Assembly: GCA_937935205.1 (NCBI GenBank)
Contig: CALGXU010000265.1
Span: forward strand, 1-12,670
DNA: 12,670 bases
Source: an uncultured Rothia sp.
GTDB taxonomy: Bacteria; Actinomycetota; Actinomycetes; Actinomycetales; Micrococcaceae
Direction of reading: 5' to 3'
In this document: positions 1 to 5,804 of the stretch, piece after piece
Layout: every line of letters starts with the position of its first letter
How positions within the stretch are numbered: position 1 is the first letter of the stretch
Notes under the pieces: model-generated
Told to the model about the DNA's origin: nothing
Databases searched by the model: none
Seen by the model: the letters and a program-made list of their open reading frames with translations, nothing else
Program-made: the position numbers and the translations under genes

Positions 1-1470
1 ATGCGCGGCCGCACCATGTACGTTATTCCCTTCGTCATGGGCTCCCTGAAGGCTAAGAACCCCAAGATTGCAGTTGAGCTCAGCGACTCCGCATACGTTG
101 TCTGCTCCATGCGCATCATGGCAACCATCGGTAAGGACGTTCTTGCCAAGCTGAACGAGACCAACGGCTTCTTCGTCAAGGCTCTGCACTCTGTCGGTGC
201 ACCCCTGGAGCCCGGTCAGGAAGACGTTCCCTGGCCCTGCAACCCCGAGAAGTACATCGTCCAGTTCCCCGAGACCCGCGAAATCTGGTCCTTCGGCTCC
301 GGCTACGGTGGTAACGCACTGCTCGGTAAGAAGTGCTACGCACTGCGTATCGCATCCGTTATCGGTCGCGACGAGGGCTGGATGGCAGAGCACATGCTCA
401 TCCTGAAGGTCACCAACCCCGAGGGCAAGGTTCGCTACATCTCCGCAGCGTTCCCCTCCGCATGTGGCAAGACCAACTTCGCAATGATGGAGCCCACCAT
501 TGACGGCTGGAAGGCTGAGATGGTCGGCGACGACATCGCATGGATTGAGTTCGACGAGAACCACCAGGCACGCGTGGTCAACCCCGAGGCTGGCCTGTTC
601 GGCGTGGCACCGGGCACCGGTTACTCCACCAACCCGAACGCTATGAAGGCTATCGCCAAGGGCAACACCATCTTCACCAACGTTGCTCTGACCGACGACG
701 GCTCCGTCTGGTGGGAGGGCAAGACCGACGAGGCTCCCGCACACCTGATTGACTGGACCGGTAAGGACTGGACCCCCGAGTCCGGCCGCCCGGCAGCTCA
801 CCCGAACTCCCGCTTCTGCACCCCCGCATCCCAGGTCGACATGCTCGCTCCCGAGTACTACGACCCCGAGGGTGTGCCGCTGAGCGCTATCGTTCTGGGT
901 GGTCGCCGCAAGACCACCATCCCGCTGGTTTCCGAGTCCGAGAGCTGGGAGCAGGGCGTCTTCCGCGCAGTTACCCTCTCCTCCGAGACCACCGCGGCTG
1001 CTAAGGGTGCTGTCGGCGTGATTCGCCGCGACCCGATGGCAATGCTGCCCTTCATCGGCTACAACGCTGGTGACTACTTCAAGCACTGGCTGGACCTGGG
1101 CAAGAAGCACGGCGCCGAGAACATGCCGAAGGTCTACTACGTCAACTGGTTCCGCCGCACCCCCGACGGCGGCTTCGCATGGCCCGGCTTCGGCGAGAAC
1201 TCTCGCGTTGTGAAGTGGATCTTCGACCGCCTGGACGGCAAGGCAGGCGGCGAGGAAACCTTCCTGGGCACCGTTCCCACCAAGGAAGACCTGGACCTGA
1301 CCGGTCTGGAAATCTCCGAGGACGAGCTGAAGGCCGCTCTGGCTGTCTCGAAGGAAGAATGGGCTGCTGAGCTGCCCGGCATCGACGAGTGGTTGGAGAA
1401 GTTCGGCGACAAGCTGCCTGCTGAGGTTCGCGAACAGCGCGACGCTCTGGCGAAGGCTCTGGAGGACTAA
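1..1470 (+). CDS. pckG: GTP-dependent phosphoenolpyruvate carboxykinase, 5'-truncated by the window edge
   Basis: This enzyme converts oxaloacetate plus GTP to phosphoenolpyruvate, CO2 and GDP, a cytosolic step of gluconeogenesis and anaplerosis. The visible 489 residues run from an internal MRGRTMYVIPF segment to the natural C-terminus. GTP-type enzymes are about 600 residues, so roughly 120 N-terminal residues lie outside the window, and the ATG at base 1 is an internal Met, not the start. Visible signatures, in window numbering, are the substrate loop SGYGGNALLGKKC (from residue 100), the PEPCK-specific P-loop FPSACGKTN (151-159), the metal-binding kinase-2 motif GDDIAW (176-181), and the C-terminal PGFGENSRV guanine-site region. 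The absence of the ATP-type signature and the length identify the GTP class. The gene is followed by a 13-bp palindrome and a strong hairpin terminator, so it appears to end its transcription unit. Identification is secure. Confidence 0.97.
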   Translation: MRGRTMYVIPFVMGSLKAKNPKIAVELSDSAYVVCSMRIMATIGKDVLAKLNETNGFFVKALHSVGAPLEPGQEDVPWPCNPEKYIVQFPETREIWSFGSGYGGNALLGKKCYALRIASVIGRDEGWMAEHMLILKVTNPEGKVRYISAAFPSACGKTNFAMMEPTIDGWKAEMVGDDIAWIEFDENHQARVVNPEAGLFGVAPGTGYSTNPNAMKAIAKGNTIFTNVALTDDGSVWWEGKTDEAPAHLIDWTGKDWTPESGRPAAHPNSRFCTPASQVDMLAPEYYDPEGVPLSAIVLGGRRKTTIPLVSESESWEQGVFRAVTLSSETTAAAKGAVGVIRRDPMAMLPFIGYNAGDYFKHWLDLGKKHGAENMPKVYYVNWFRRTPDGGFAWPGFGENSRVVKWIFDRLDGKAGGEETFLGTVPTKEDLDLTGLEISEDELKAALAVSKEEWAAELPGIDEWLEKFGDKLPAEVREQRDALAKALED

Positions 1471-1483
1471 GACACCCCAGCTA

Positions 1484-1496
1484 ATACCTCAGGTAT
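1484..1496. repeat. 13-bp perfect palindrome after pckG
   Basis: ATACCT-C-AGGTAT is a perfect 6-1-6 inverted repeat starting 13 bp after the pckG stop. It precedes the terminator hairpin and has no T-tract of its own. It could be a minor RNA hairpin or a protein site; no function can be assigned. Confidence 0.4.
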
Positions 1497-1505
1497 AGCG
1501 CGTTG

Positions 1506-1540
1506 AAGGGGCGGAATCTCCCGGTGAGGTTCCGCCCCTT
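1506..1540 (+). terminator. Hairpin terminator of pckG
   Basis: The arms AAGGGGCGGAATCTC (1506-1520) and GAGGTTCCGCCCCTT (1526-1540) pair over 15 bp with one G-T wobble, around a 5-nt loop CCGGT. The 3' arm ends in CTT and is followed by CCTTCC, not a long T-run, so this is a GC-rich actinobacterial-type terminator. It begins 35 bp after the pckG stop. The remaining gap to nsrR holds no gene that I can support. Confidence 0.8.
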
Positions 1541-1719
1541 CCTTCCGTTGAGGGGAAATTTAAATCCCTGTCACCTGGGGAACGGCAAGTTTTCTTGCAA
1601 TGGTGTGAGTGTAAGGCTATGCAATCCACTTGCTCTTGAGAAATACTTTAAAACCCCCGCCGGGGTGGTTTGGGGGCAATGGTAGCTGCTCATGATTTCT
1701 TGCCCTCTTGCCGCCCCTA

Positions 1720-1725
1720 TACAAT
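1720..1725 (+). promoter_or_regulatory. Candidate -10 box for nsrR
   Basis: TACAAT matches the sigma-70 type -10 consensus at five of six positions and lies about 104 bp before the nsrR start. No convincing -35 hexamer sits 16-18 bp upstream (TTGCCC at 1700 gives only a 14-bp spacer). Between it and the gene lie two small dyads, GAACC/GGTTC (1752-1767) and CCTCC-GT-GGAGG (1783-1794). Either could be an autoregulatory site or a leader hairpin. Weak evidence only. Confidence 0.3.
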
Positions 1726-1828
1726 GCCAGTGTAGGATTTTTGAACGCGTCGAACCCCGCCCGGTTCACGCATCCGTTGCCGCCTCCGTGGAGGGGACGG
1801 TAGCACGAGAAGGATAGAAGGAGTATCC

Positions 1829-2299
1829 ATGCGTTTGACAGCATTCTCGGATGTCTCGCTCCGCGTTCTGATGCTCCTGTCTGCTCTGGAGCCCGGTCAG
1901 AAGCTTTCCACCCAGAAGATCTCTGAAGGTGTGGACACCCCCTACAACCACGTGGCGAAGGCTGTAGCTTTCCTCGTGAACATGGGTTACCTGGACTCGA
2001 CTCGTGGTCGTGCCGGTGGCGTCATGCTTTCCGATGCGGGTCGTTCTGCGACCGTCGGCACTATTCTTCGCGCTACTGAGGGCGATATTCCCATGATCGA
2101 GTGCGAGGATGAGAACGGCCACTGCCCCCTCGATAAGTTCTGTCGCCTGCGTAATGTGTTGGCGAAGGCTCGCGAGGCATTCTATGCATCGGTTGATTCG
2201 GTGGTCATTAGCGAGTTGACTGCCGGTGCGCGCCCCGTTGGCCCGGTGTTTGTTGAGCTGGGCTTTGGGCCTCCGGAGAACGCACTGCCCGCGCGCTAA
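1829..2299 (+). CDS. nsrR: NsrR-type Rrf2-family nitric-oxide-sensing transcriptional regulator
   Basis: This 156-residue Rrf2-family winged-helix protein most likely represses hmp and loses DNA binding when NO attacks its iron-sulfur cluster. The N-terminal helix-turn-helix covers roughly residues 1-65, including STQKISEGVDTPYNHVAKAVAFL. The wing follows (TRGRAGGVML, 58-67). The cluster loop carries Cys92, Cys99 and Cys105 (spacing C-x6-C-x5-C) followed by RLR, as in NsrR. Asp8 is present; in the Streptomyces coelicolor protein Asp8 is the fourth ligand of a [4Fe-4S] cluster. These residues argue for NsrR over the relatives IscR and RsrR. The ATG start is set by GAAGGAG at 1817-1823, 5 nt upstream. 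The downstream gene on the same strand is flavohemoglobin hmp, the classical NsrR target, but each gene has its own transcription signals. Function is inferred from family and context. Confidence 0.92.
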   Translation: MRLTAFSDVSLRVLMLLSALEPGQKLSTQKISEGVDTPYNHVAKAVAFLVNMGYLDSTRGRAGGVMLSDAGRSATVGTILRATEGDIPMIECEDENGHCPLDKFCRLRNVLAKAREAFYASVDSVVISELTAGARPVGPVFVELGFGPPENALPAR

Positions 2300-2315
2300 A
2301 GGAATACGTGGTACC

Positions 2316-2352
2316 TGTGGAGCTTTCCGGTGGGAGGCTCCATAGAGTTTTT
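2316..2352 (+). terminator. Intrinsic terminator of nsrR
   Basis: Arms 2316-2328 and 2332-2344 form a 13-bp stem with three G-T wobbles and a 3-nt GGT loop. It is followed by GAG and a run of five T (2348-2352). It starts 17 bp after the nsrR stop and separates nsrR from hmp transcription. Confidence 0.85.
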
Positions 2353-2838
2353 AACACGGAGTTTTGGGCGTTTCTGCGCTTGATGCGCCGGCTGCTAGGT
2401 AGTTCACGCAGGTTTTCTTGCAGGATTTTGAGGGCCGCGGGGGAGTGTTTTGACTCTGCGTGCGCGGTTGTCGGCGCCCGCGTGAACCCGGAAATTGTGC
2501 AGTAAGTGCAGAATATTGCAAATTTGCTTTTCAAATGCAGAAAATGTGACCATATTCATTTTTGCACCACACTGCATACTTTCCGTAGTAAATATATTTC
2601 CGTGCCAGAATTTTTATGCACACTCCGGGGCTAGTCACGCGGCGAACTCAAAAACAGTGCTGAAAATATATAGTGTGACGCTCGGCTCTCTCTTTGAGTC
2701 AAGCTGAACCATAAGTCTGACCTAAACCTGTCAACACACCTCAGAGAGTGACCTGCACTCAGCGCAAGCACCCCGCAAAATGCTACGGTAAGGGTGCTTT
2801 ATAAACACTCTGTCACCAACTAAGCTGTCTGAGTGAAC
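2353..2838 (+). other. Long gene-free region upstream of hmp, AT-rich in 2490-2680
   Basis: No open frame here has coding character or a ribosome-binding site. The first part (2353-2490) resembles genomic background. From about 2490 to 2680 it becomes clearly AT-rich and contains several symmetrical elements. These are a perfect palindrome GCAAATTTGC (2518-2527), a CRP/GlxR-like half-conserved site TGTGA-N6-TCATT (2545-2560), and arms ATGCAG (2535) and CTGCAT (2572). TGCA recurs at 2498, 2507, 2517, 2536, 2563 and 2573. TATAGT at 2669-2674 could be a -10 box. The region probably carries the hmp control elements; a small RNA cannot be excluded. Confidence 0.5.
2766..2805 (+). promoter_or_regulatory. 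Candidate hmp promoter with overlapping operator-like inverted repeat
   Basis: AAGCACCC (2766-2773) and GGGTGCTT (2792-2799) are perfect 8-bp inverted arms separated by 18 bp, with a small GCA-AAA-TGC dyad between them. The right arm directly abuts TATAAA (2800-2805), a reasonable -10 box about 107 bp before the hmp start. The dyad would cover the -35 to -10 interval, as expected for a repressor such as NsrR. No -35 consensus is visible, and I cannot match the arms confidently to a known NsrR site. Confidence 0.4.
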
Positions 2839-2879
2839 GCCCCGCAATACTGATATTGAGGGGCCACGCCACAATGGCC
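2839..2879 (+). promoter_or_regulatory. Two overlapping dyads in the hmp 5' leader
   Basis: GCCCC-g-CAATA-ctga-TATTG-a-GGGGC (2839-2864) is a symmetric dyad of ten pairs with one G/A mismatch. It overlaps a second hairpin, GGCCA (2862-2866) with TGGCC (2875-2879). Both cannot form at once because they share bases 2862-2864. They end 14 bp before the ribosome-binding site AGGAAGAAGG (2893-2902). They could be an operator or alternative leader RNA structures. Confidence 0.4.
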
Positions 2880-2911
2880 GAGGTGACCACACAGGAAGAA
2901 GGCACACACCG

Positions 2912-4093
2912 ATGCTCTCTGAGAAGTCCCGCCCCATTATTGAGGCAACGCTGCCCATCATTGCTGAGCGCATTAACGACATCACCCCCGACTTCTACCG
3001 TCGAATGTTCGCCGCCCGCCCCGACCTGATGGACGGCATGTTCTCCCGCTCCTCCCAGCTCGAAGGCACCCAGCCCAAGGCACTGGCAGGCTCCATCGCA
3101 GTATTCGCCTCCTACATCGTTCAGAACCCGAACTCCTACCCGGACGAGGTCCTCTCCCGCGTTGCACACAAGCACGCATCCCTGGGCCTGAAGGAAGAAG
3201 AGTACCCCACCGTCTACAAGTACCTCTTCGAGGCAATCGCCGCTAACCTGGGCGACCTGGCTACCCCCGAAATCGTTGAGGCATGGACCGAGGTCTACTG
3301 GCTCATGGGCAACGCCCTCATCAAGCTGGAGAAGGGCCTGTACGCTTCCCAGGCAAACGACGTCATGTTCGCACCCTTCAAGCTCGTTGAGCGCAAGGAG
3401 ACCGGTGAGAACGTCGTAGTTCTGACCTTCGAGCCCGCCGACGAGACCCCCATGACCGAGTCCAAGGGTGGCCAGTACATCTCCATCATCGTTCCCGCAC
3501 GCGACGGCCTGCGCCAGGCACGTCAGTACACCCTGCTGCCCAGCGAAAAGAACCAGCGCCGCATCGGTGTGAAGCTCGACCCCAACGGCGAGATGACCTC
3601 CATCCTGCACGAGCTGGAAGTCGGCGCAGTCGTCGAGATCTCCAACCCCTACGGTGACCTGACCCTGGAAGGCTTCGGCGACCCCGAGGCACCCCTGTAC
3701 CTCTTCTCCGCAGGTATCGGCACCACCCCCATGCTCAGCTTCCTCTCCGAGCTGGTTGAGAAGGGCTCCGAGCGCCCCGTGACCGTGGTCCACGCAGACC
3801 GCCGCCTGGACACCTGGCCCCTGCGCGAAGAGCTCGCCGAGCTCGTCGGCAAGCTGCCCAACGCACGCCTCGTATCCTTTATCGAGGGCGAGGGCGGCGA
3901 CTTCACCGGCCGCGTCGACGTCTCCAAGCTGGACGTTCCCGCCAACGCTAACGTTTACCTCTGCGGCCCGCTGCCCTTCATGCAGGGCGTACGCTCCGCA
4001 CTGGTGGAGGCAGGCGTTCCCGGCAAGAACATCAACTACGAGATCTTCGGCCCCGACCAGTGGATGCTCCACGACCAGGCACGCGAGGCGTAA
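2912..4093 (+). CDS. hmp: Flavohemoprotein (nitric oxide dioxygenase)
   Basis: This cytosolic enzyme oxidises NO to nitrate using O2, heme, FAD and NAD(P)H. At 393 residues it has the usual full length of bacterial Hmp. The globin domain (about 1-145) has the B10 tyrosine Tyr29, a distal Gln54, the proximal heme ligand His88 in the KHAS motif, and Tyr98 and Glu140 at the positions of the E. coli Tyr95/Glu135 charge relay. The ferredoxin-reductase FAD domain (about 150-255) carries RQYT at 204-207. The NAD(P)H domain (about 260-393) has SAGIGTTP (266-273), VYLCGP and the C-terminal YEIFGP. The start is supported by AGGAAGAAGG (2893-2902), 9 nt upstream. Codon use is strongly C-ending, suggesting high expression. 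The nearby nsrR gene is the expected NO-responsive regulator. Identification is secure; regulation is inferred. Confidence 0.97.
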   Translation: MLSEKSRPIIEATLPIIAERINDITPDFYRRMFAARPDLMDGMFSRSSQLEGTQPKALAGSIAVFASYIVQNPNSYPDEVLSRVAHKHASLGLKEEEYPTVYKYLFEAIAANLGDLATPEIVEAWTEVYWLMGNALIKLEKGLYASQANDVMFAPFKLVERKETGENVVVLTFEPADETPMTESKGGQYISIIVPARDGLRQARQYTLLPSEKNQRRIGVKLDPNGEMTSILHELEVGAVVEISNPYGDLTLEGFGDPEAPLYLFSAGIGTTPMLSFLSELVEKGSERPVTVVHADRRLDTWPLREELAELVGKLPNARLVSFIEGEGGDFTGRVDVSKLDVPANANVYLCGPLPFMQGVRSALVEAGVPGKNINYEIFGPDQWMLHDQAREA

Positions 4094-4127
4094 AAACCGC
4101 GTAAGCCGGCTCGTCCGCTAGGTTTCT

Positions 4128-4178
4128 TAAACCCGGCTAGGTTCTTTCTCTAAAGACAGAAGAACCTAGCCGGGTTTA
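4128..4178. repeat. 19-bp perfect inverted repeat after hmp
   Basis: TAAACCCGGCTAGGTTCTT (4128-4146) is the exact reverse complement of 4160-4178, with a 13-nt loop. No T-tract follows on either strand, so it is not a textbook terminator, although it may act in tandem with the next hairpin. A related extra half-arm GCTAGGTTTCTT lies just upstream (4117-4128). Confidence 0.8.
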
Positions 4179-4189
4179 GAACTTAATAG

Positions 4190-4230
4190 AAAAATCCCGC
4201 CCGCAGAAGTAATCTGCGGGCGGGATTTTT
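4190..4230. terminator. Bidirectional terminator between hmp and manB
   Basis: AAAAATCCCGCCCGCAGA (4190-4207) pairs perfectly over 18 bp with 4213-4230 around the loop AGTAA. The ends give five T on each strand, so it can terminate both rightward hmp and leftward manB transcription. Confidence 0.93.
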
Positions 4231-4246
4231 AGTAGCTAGCTAGTAC

Positions 4247-4274
4247 TTAGCCCTGGCGAATTAGCCCTGGCGAA
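4247..4274 (-). repeat. Perfect 14-bp tandem duplication across the manB stop codon
   Basis: TTAGCCCTGGCGAA occurs twice head to tail (4247-4260 and 4261-4274). Read on the minus strand the unit is TTCGCCAGGGCTAA. The copy at 4261-4274 encodes the last residues and stop of manB, and the other lies just past the stop. Confidence 0.9.
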
Positions 4275-5667
4275 CCAGAGCCAGAACCTCATCGCGGACG
4301 CGCTCCATGGTCTCAACATCCGGTGCCTCAAGGTTCAGGCGCAGGAAAGGCTCAGTGTTCGAAGGACGCAGGTTAACCCACCAACCCTCTTCGGTGTTGG
4401 TGAAGGTGGTACCGTCGGAGTCCTCAACAACCACGGGAGCGTTAGCGTAGTGTGCACGCACGCGGTCCACAGCGGCAGCCTTGTCTTCCAGCTCGGAGTT
4501 AATCTCACCGGAAGCAACGTACGGGGAGTACTTCGCGCTAATCTCGGAGAGGGGCTTGTCGTCGCCACCCAGAGCAGCCAGCACGTGCATTGCAGCGAGC
4601 ATGCCGGTGTCTGCGTTGAAGAAGTCCTTGAAGTAGTAGTGAGCGGAGTGCTCGCCACCGAAAACGCCGTTCTCCTTGGCCATAACAGCCTTGATGAAGG
4701 AGTGGCCCACGCGGGTCTTCACCGCGCGACCGCCCAGCTTCTCAACCAGCTCAGGAACAGCCTTCGAGGTGATCAGGTTGTAGATGATGACGGGCTCTTC
4801 GTTACCCTCAGCCTTCGCACGAGCAATCTCGCGCTCAGCAACCAGAGCGGTCACAGCCGAAGGAGTGACGGGCTCACCCTTCTCATCGATGACGAAGCAG
4901 CGGTCAGCGTCACCGTCAAATGCCAGACCAATGTCAGCACCGTGCTCAACAACAGCCTTCTGCAGGTCAACCAGGTTAGCCGGCTCCAGCGGGTTAGCCG
5001 GGTGGTTCGGGAAGGTACCGTCCAGCTCGAAGTACAGGGGAACGATTTCCAGGGGCAGGCCCGGCAGGATGGTGTCGCCCAGAACAGCGGGAGTGGTCAT
5101 ACCACCCATACCGTTACCAGCGTCAACAACAACCTTCAGGGGGCGGATGGAAGACAGGTCAACCAGCTTGCGCAGGTACTCTGCGTAGGGCTTGAGGATG
5201 TCCTTCTCGGAAACGGTGCCGACCTTCTCAACCGAAGGAATCTCGCCGGCATCCAGGTACTTCTGAGCCAGGTCACGGATATCGAACAGACCGGACTCGG
5301 AGGACAGCGGAACAGCGCCAGCCTTGGCCATCTTCATGCCGTTGTACTCTGCGGGGTTGTGGCTAGCGGTGAAGGTAACACCGGCAGCGTTCTCAACGCC
5401 ACATGCGAAGTACAGAACGTCAGTGGAGATCAGGCCGATCTTCTCAACATTTGCGCCGCGAGCGGTTGCACCCTGGGCGAATGCATCCATGAATTCGGGG
5501 GAGGAGGGGCGCATGTCGCCACCGACCAGAATGGTCTGGCCCTCCAGGCCCAGAACGTCTACGAAAGCCGCGCCAGTAGCACGAACAGTCTCTGCGGTAA
5601 TGGTCTCGCCGACGATGCCACGCACGTCGTACGCTTTGAATGAGTCATGTAGATTAATAGTAGTCAC
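4261..5667 (-). CDS. manB: Phosphomannomutase/phosphoglucomutase (alpha-D-phosphohexomutase family)
   Basis: It interconverts mannose-6-P and mannose-1-P (some family members also act on glucose phosphates), supplying GDP-mannose for mannolipids and polysaccharides. The four family motifs appear in order. They are the phosphoserine loop TASHNP (Ser102), the Mg-binding DGDADR (251-256), the sugar-specificity loop GEHS (338-341) and the C-terminal phosphate loop RPSNTEP (434-440). The N-terminal SFKAYDVRG is typical. I chose the GTG at 5667 (468 residues), since homology should begin near SFKAYDVRG. A TTG at 5697 would add ten residues and has GAGG 4 nt upstream, whereas the GTG has only a tightly spaced AAAAGG, so the start is uncertain. 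The gene is divergent from manA, the enzyme supplying its substrate, and convergent with hmp. Its stop codon lies in a 14-bp tandem duplication. Confidence 0.93.
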   Translation of the reverse strand: MTTINLHDSFKAYDVRGIVGETITAETVRATGAAFVDVLGLEGQTILVGGDMRPSSPEFMDAFAQGATARGANVEKIGLISTDVLYFACGVENAAGVTFTASHNPAEYNGMKMAKAGAVPLSSESGLFDIRDLAQKYLDAGEIPSVEKVGTVSEKDILKPYAEYLRKLVDLSSIRPLKVVVDAGNGMGGMTTPAVLGDTILPGLPLEIVPLYFELDGTFPNHPANPLEPANLVDLQKAVVEHGADIGLAFDGDADRCFVIDEKGEPVTPSAVTALVAEREIARAKAEGNEEPVIIYNLITSKAVPELVEKLGGRAVKTRVGHSFIKAVMAKENGVFGGEHSAHYYFKDFFNADTGMLAAMHVLAALGGDDKPLSEISAKYSPYVASGEINSELEDKAAAVDRVRAHYANAPVVVEDSDGTTFTNTEEGWWVNLRPSNTEPFLRLNLEAPDVETMERVRDEVLALVRQG

Positions 5668-5705
5668 GCCTTTTATTTTAGCGGTAAAGAAGTGCAACTA
5701 GCCTC

Positions 5706-5711
5706 TATAAT
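5706..5711 (+). promoter_or_regulatory. -10 box of the divergent manB/manA intergenic region
   Basis: TATAAT is a perfect -10 consensus pointing towards manA, predicting a leader of roughly 85 nt to the ATG at 5805. The opposite strand of the same spot reads TATAGA (5709-5704), which could serve manB. A second plus-strand TATAAA lies at 5727-5732, about 10 bp before an in-frame upstream ATG (5742). No clear -35 box is seen. Confidence 0.5.
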
Positions 5712-5804
5712 GGGCAGGTAAAACCTTATAAATTCCGCTGAATGTATGGGTTTTTTATCACTTCACTTACTTCAAACAACTCACGTCGAGAGGTATTTTC
5801 CCCC

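Noticed and set aside
1503..1685. 60-codon frame after pckG
   Set aside because: It begins at the terminator hairpin and reads through it, with no initiation signal.
2308..2707. Small plus-strand frames (65 and 70 codons) between nsrR and hmp
   Set aside because: The first starts just upstream of the nsrR terminator hairpin and runs through it. Neither has a ribosome-binding site or gene-like codon use.
2729..2734. Minus-strand TTGACA as a -35 box
   Set aside because: No acceptable -10 hexamer lies 16-18 bp downstream on that strand and there is no leftward gene nearby.
2813..4072. 419-codon open frame antisense to hmp
   Set aside because: It mirrors hmp, whose domain motifs and ribosome-binding site are clear. 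Its product is a low-complexity Gly/Val/Leu-rich sequence caused by biased codon use on the real strand.
4190..4230. Inverted repeat considered as a mobile-element end or REP element
   Set aside because: T-tracts on both strands and the position between convergent genes explain it fully as a bidirectional terminator.
4450..5643. 397-codon open frame antisense to manB
   Set aside because: It is a shadow of manB; there is no ribosome-binding site and no recognisable domain, and the amino-acid composition is skewed.
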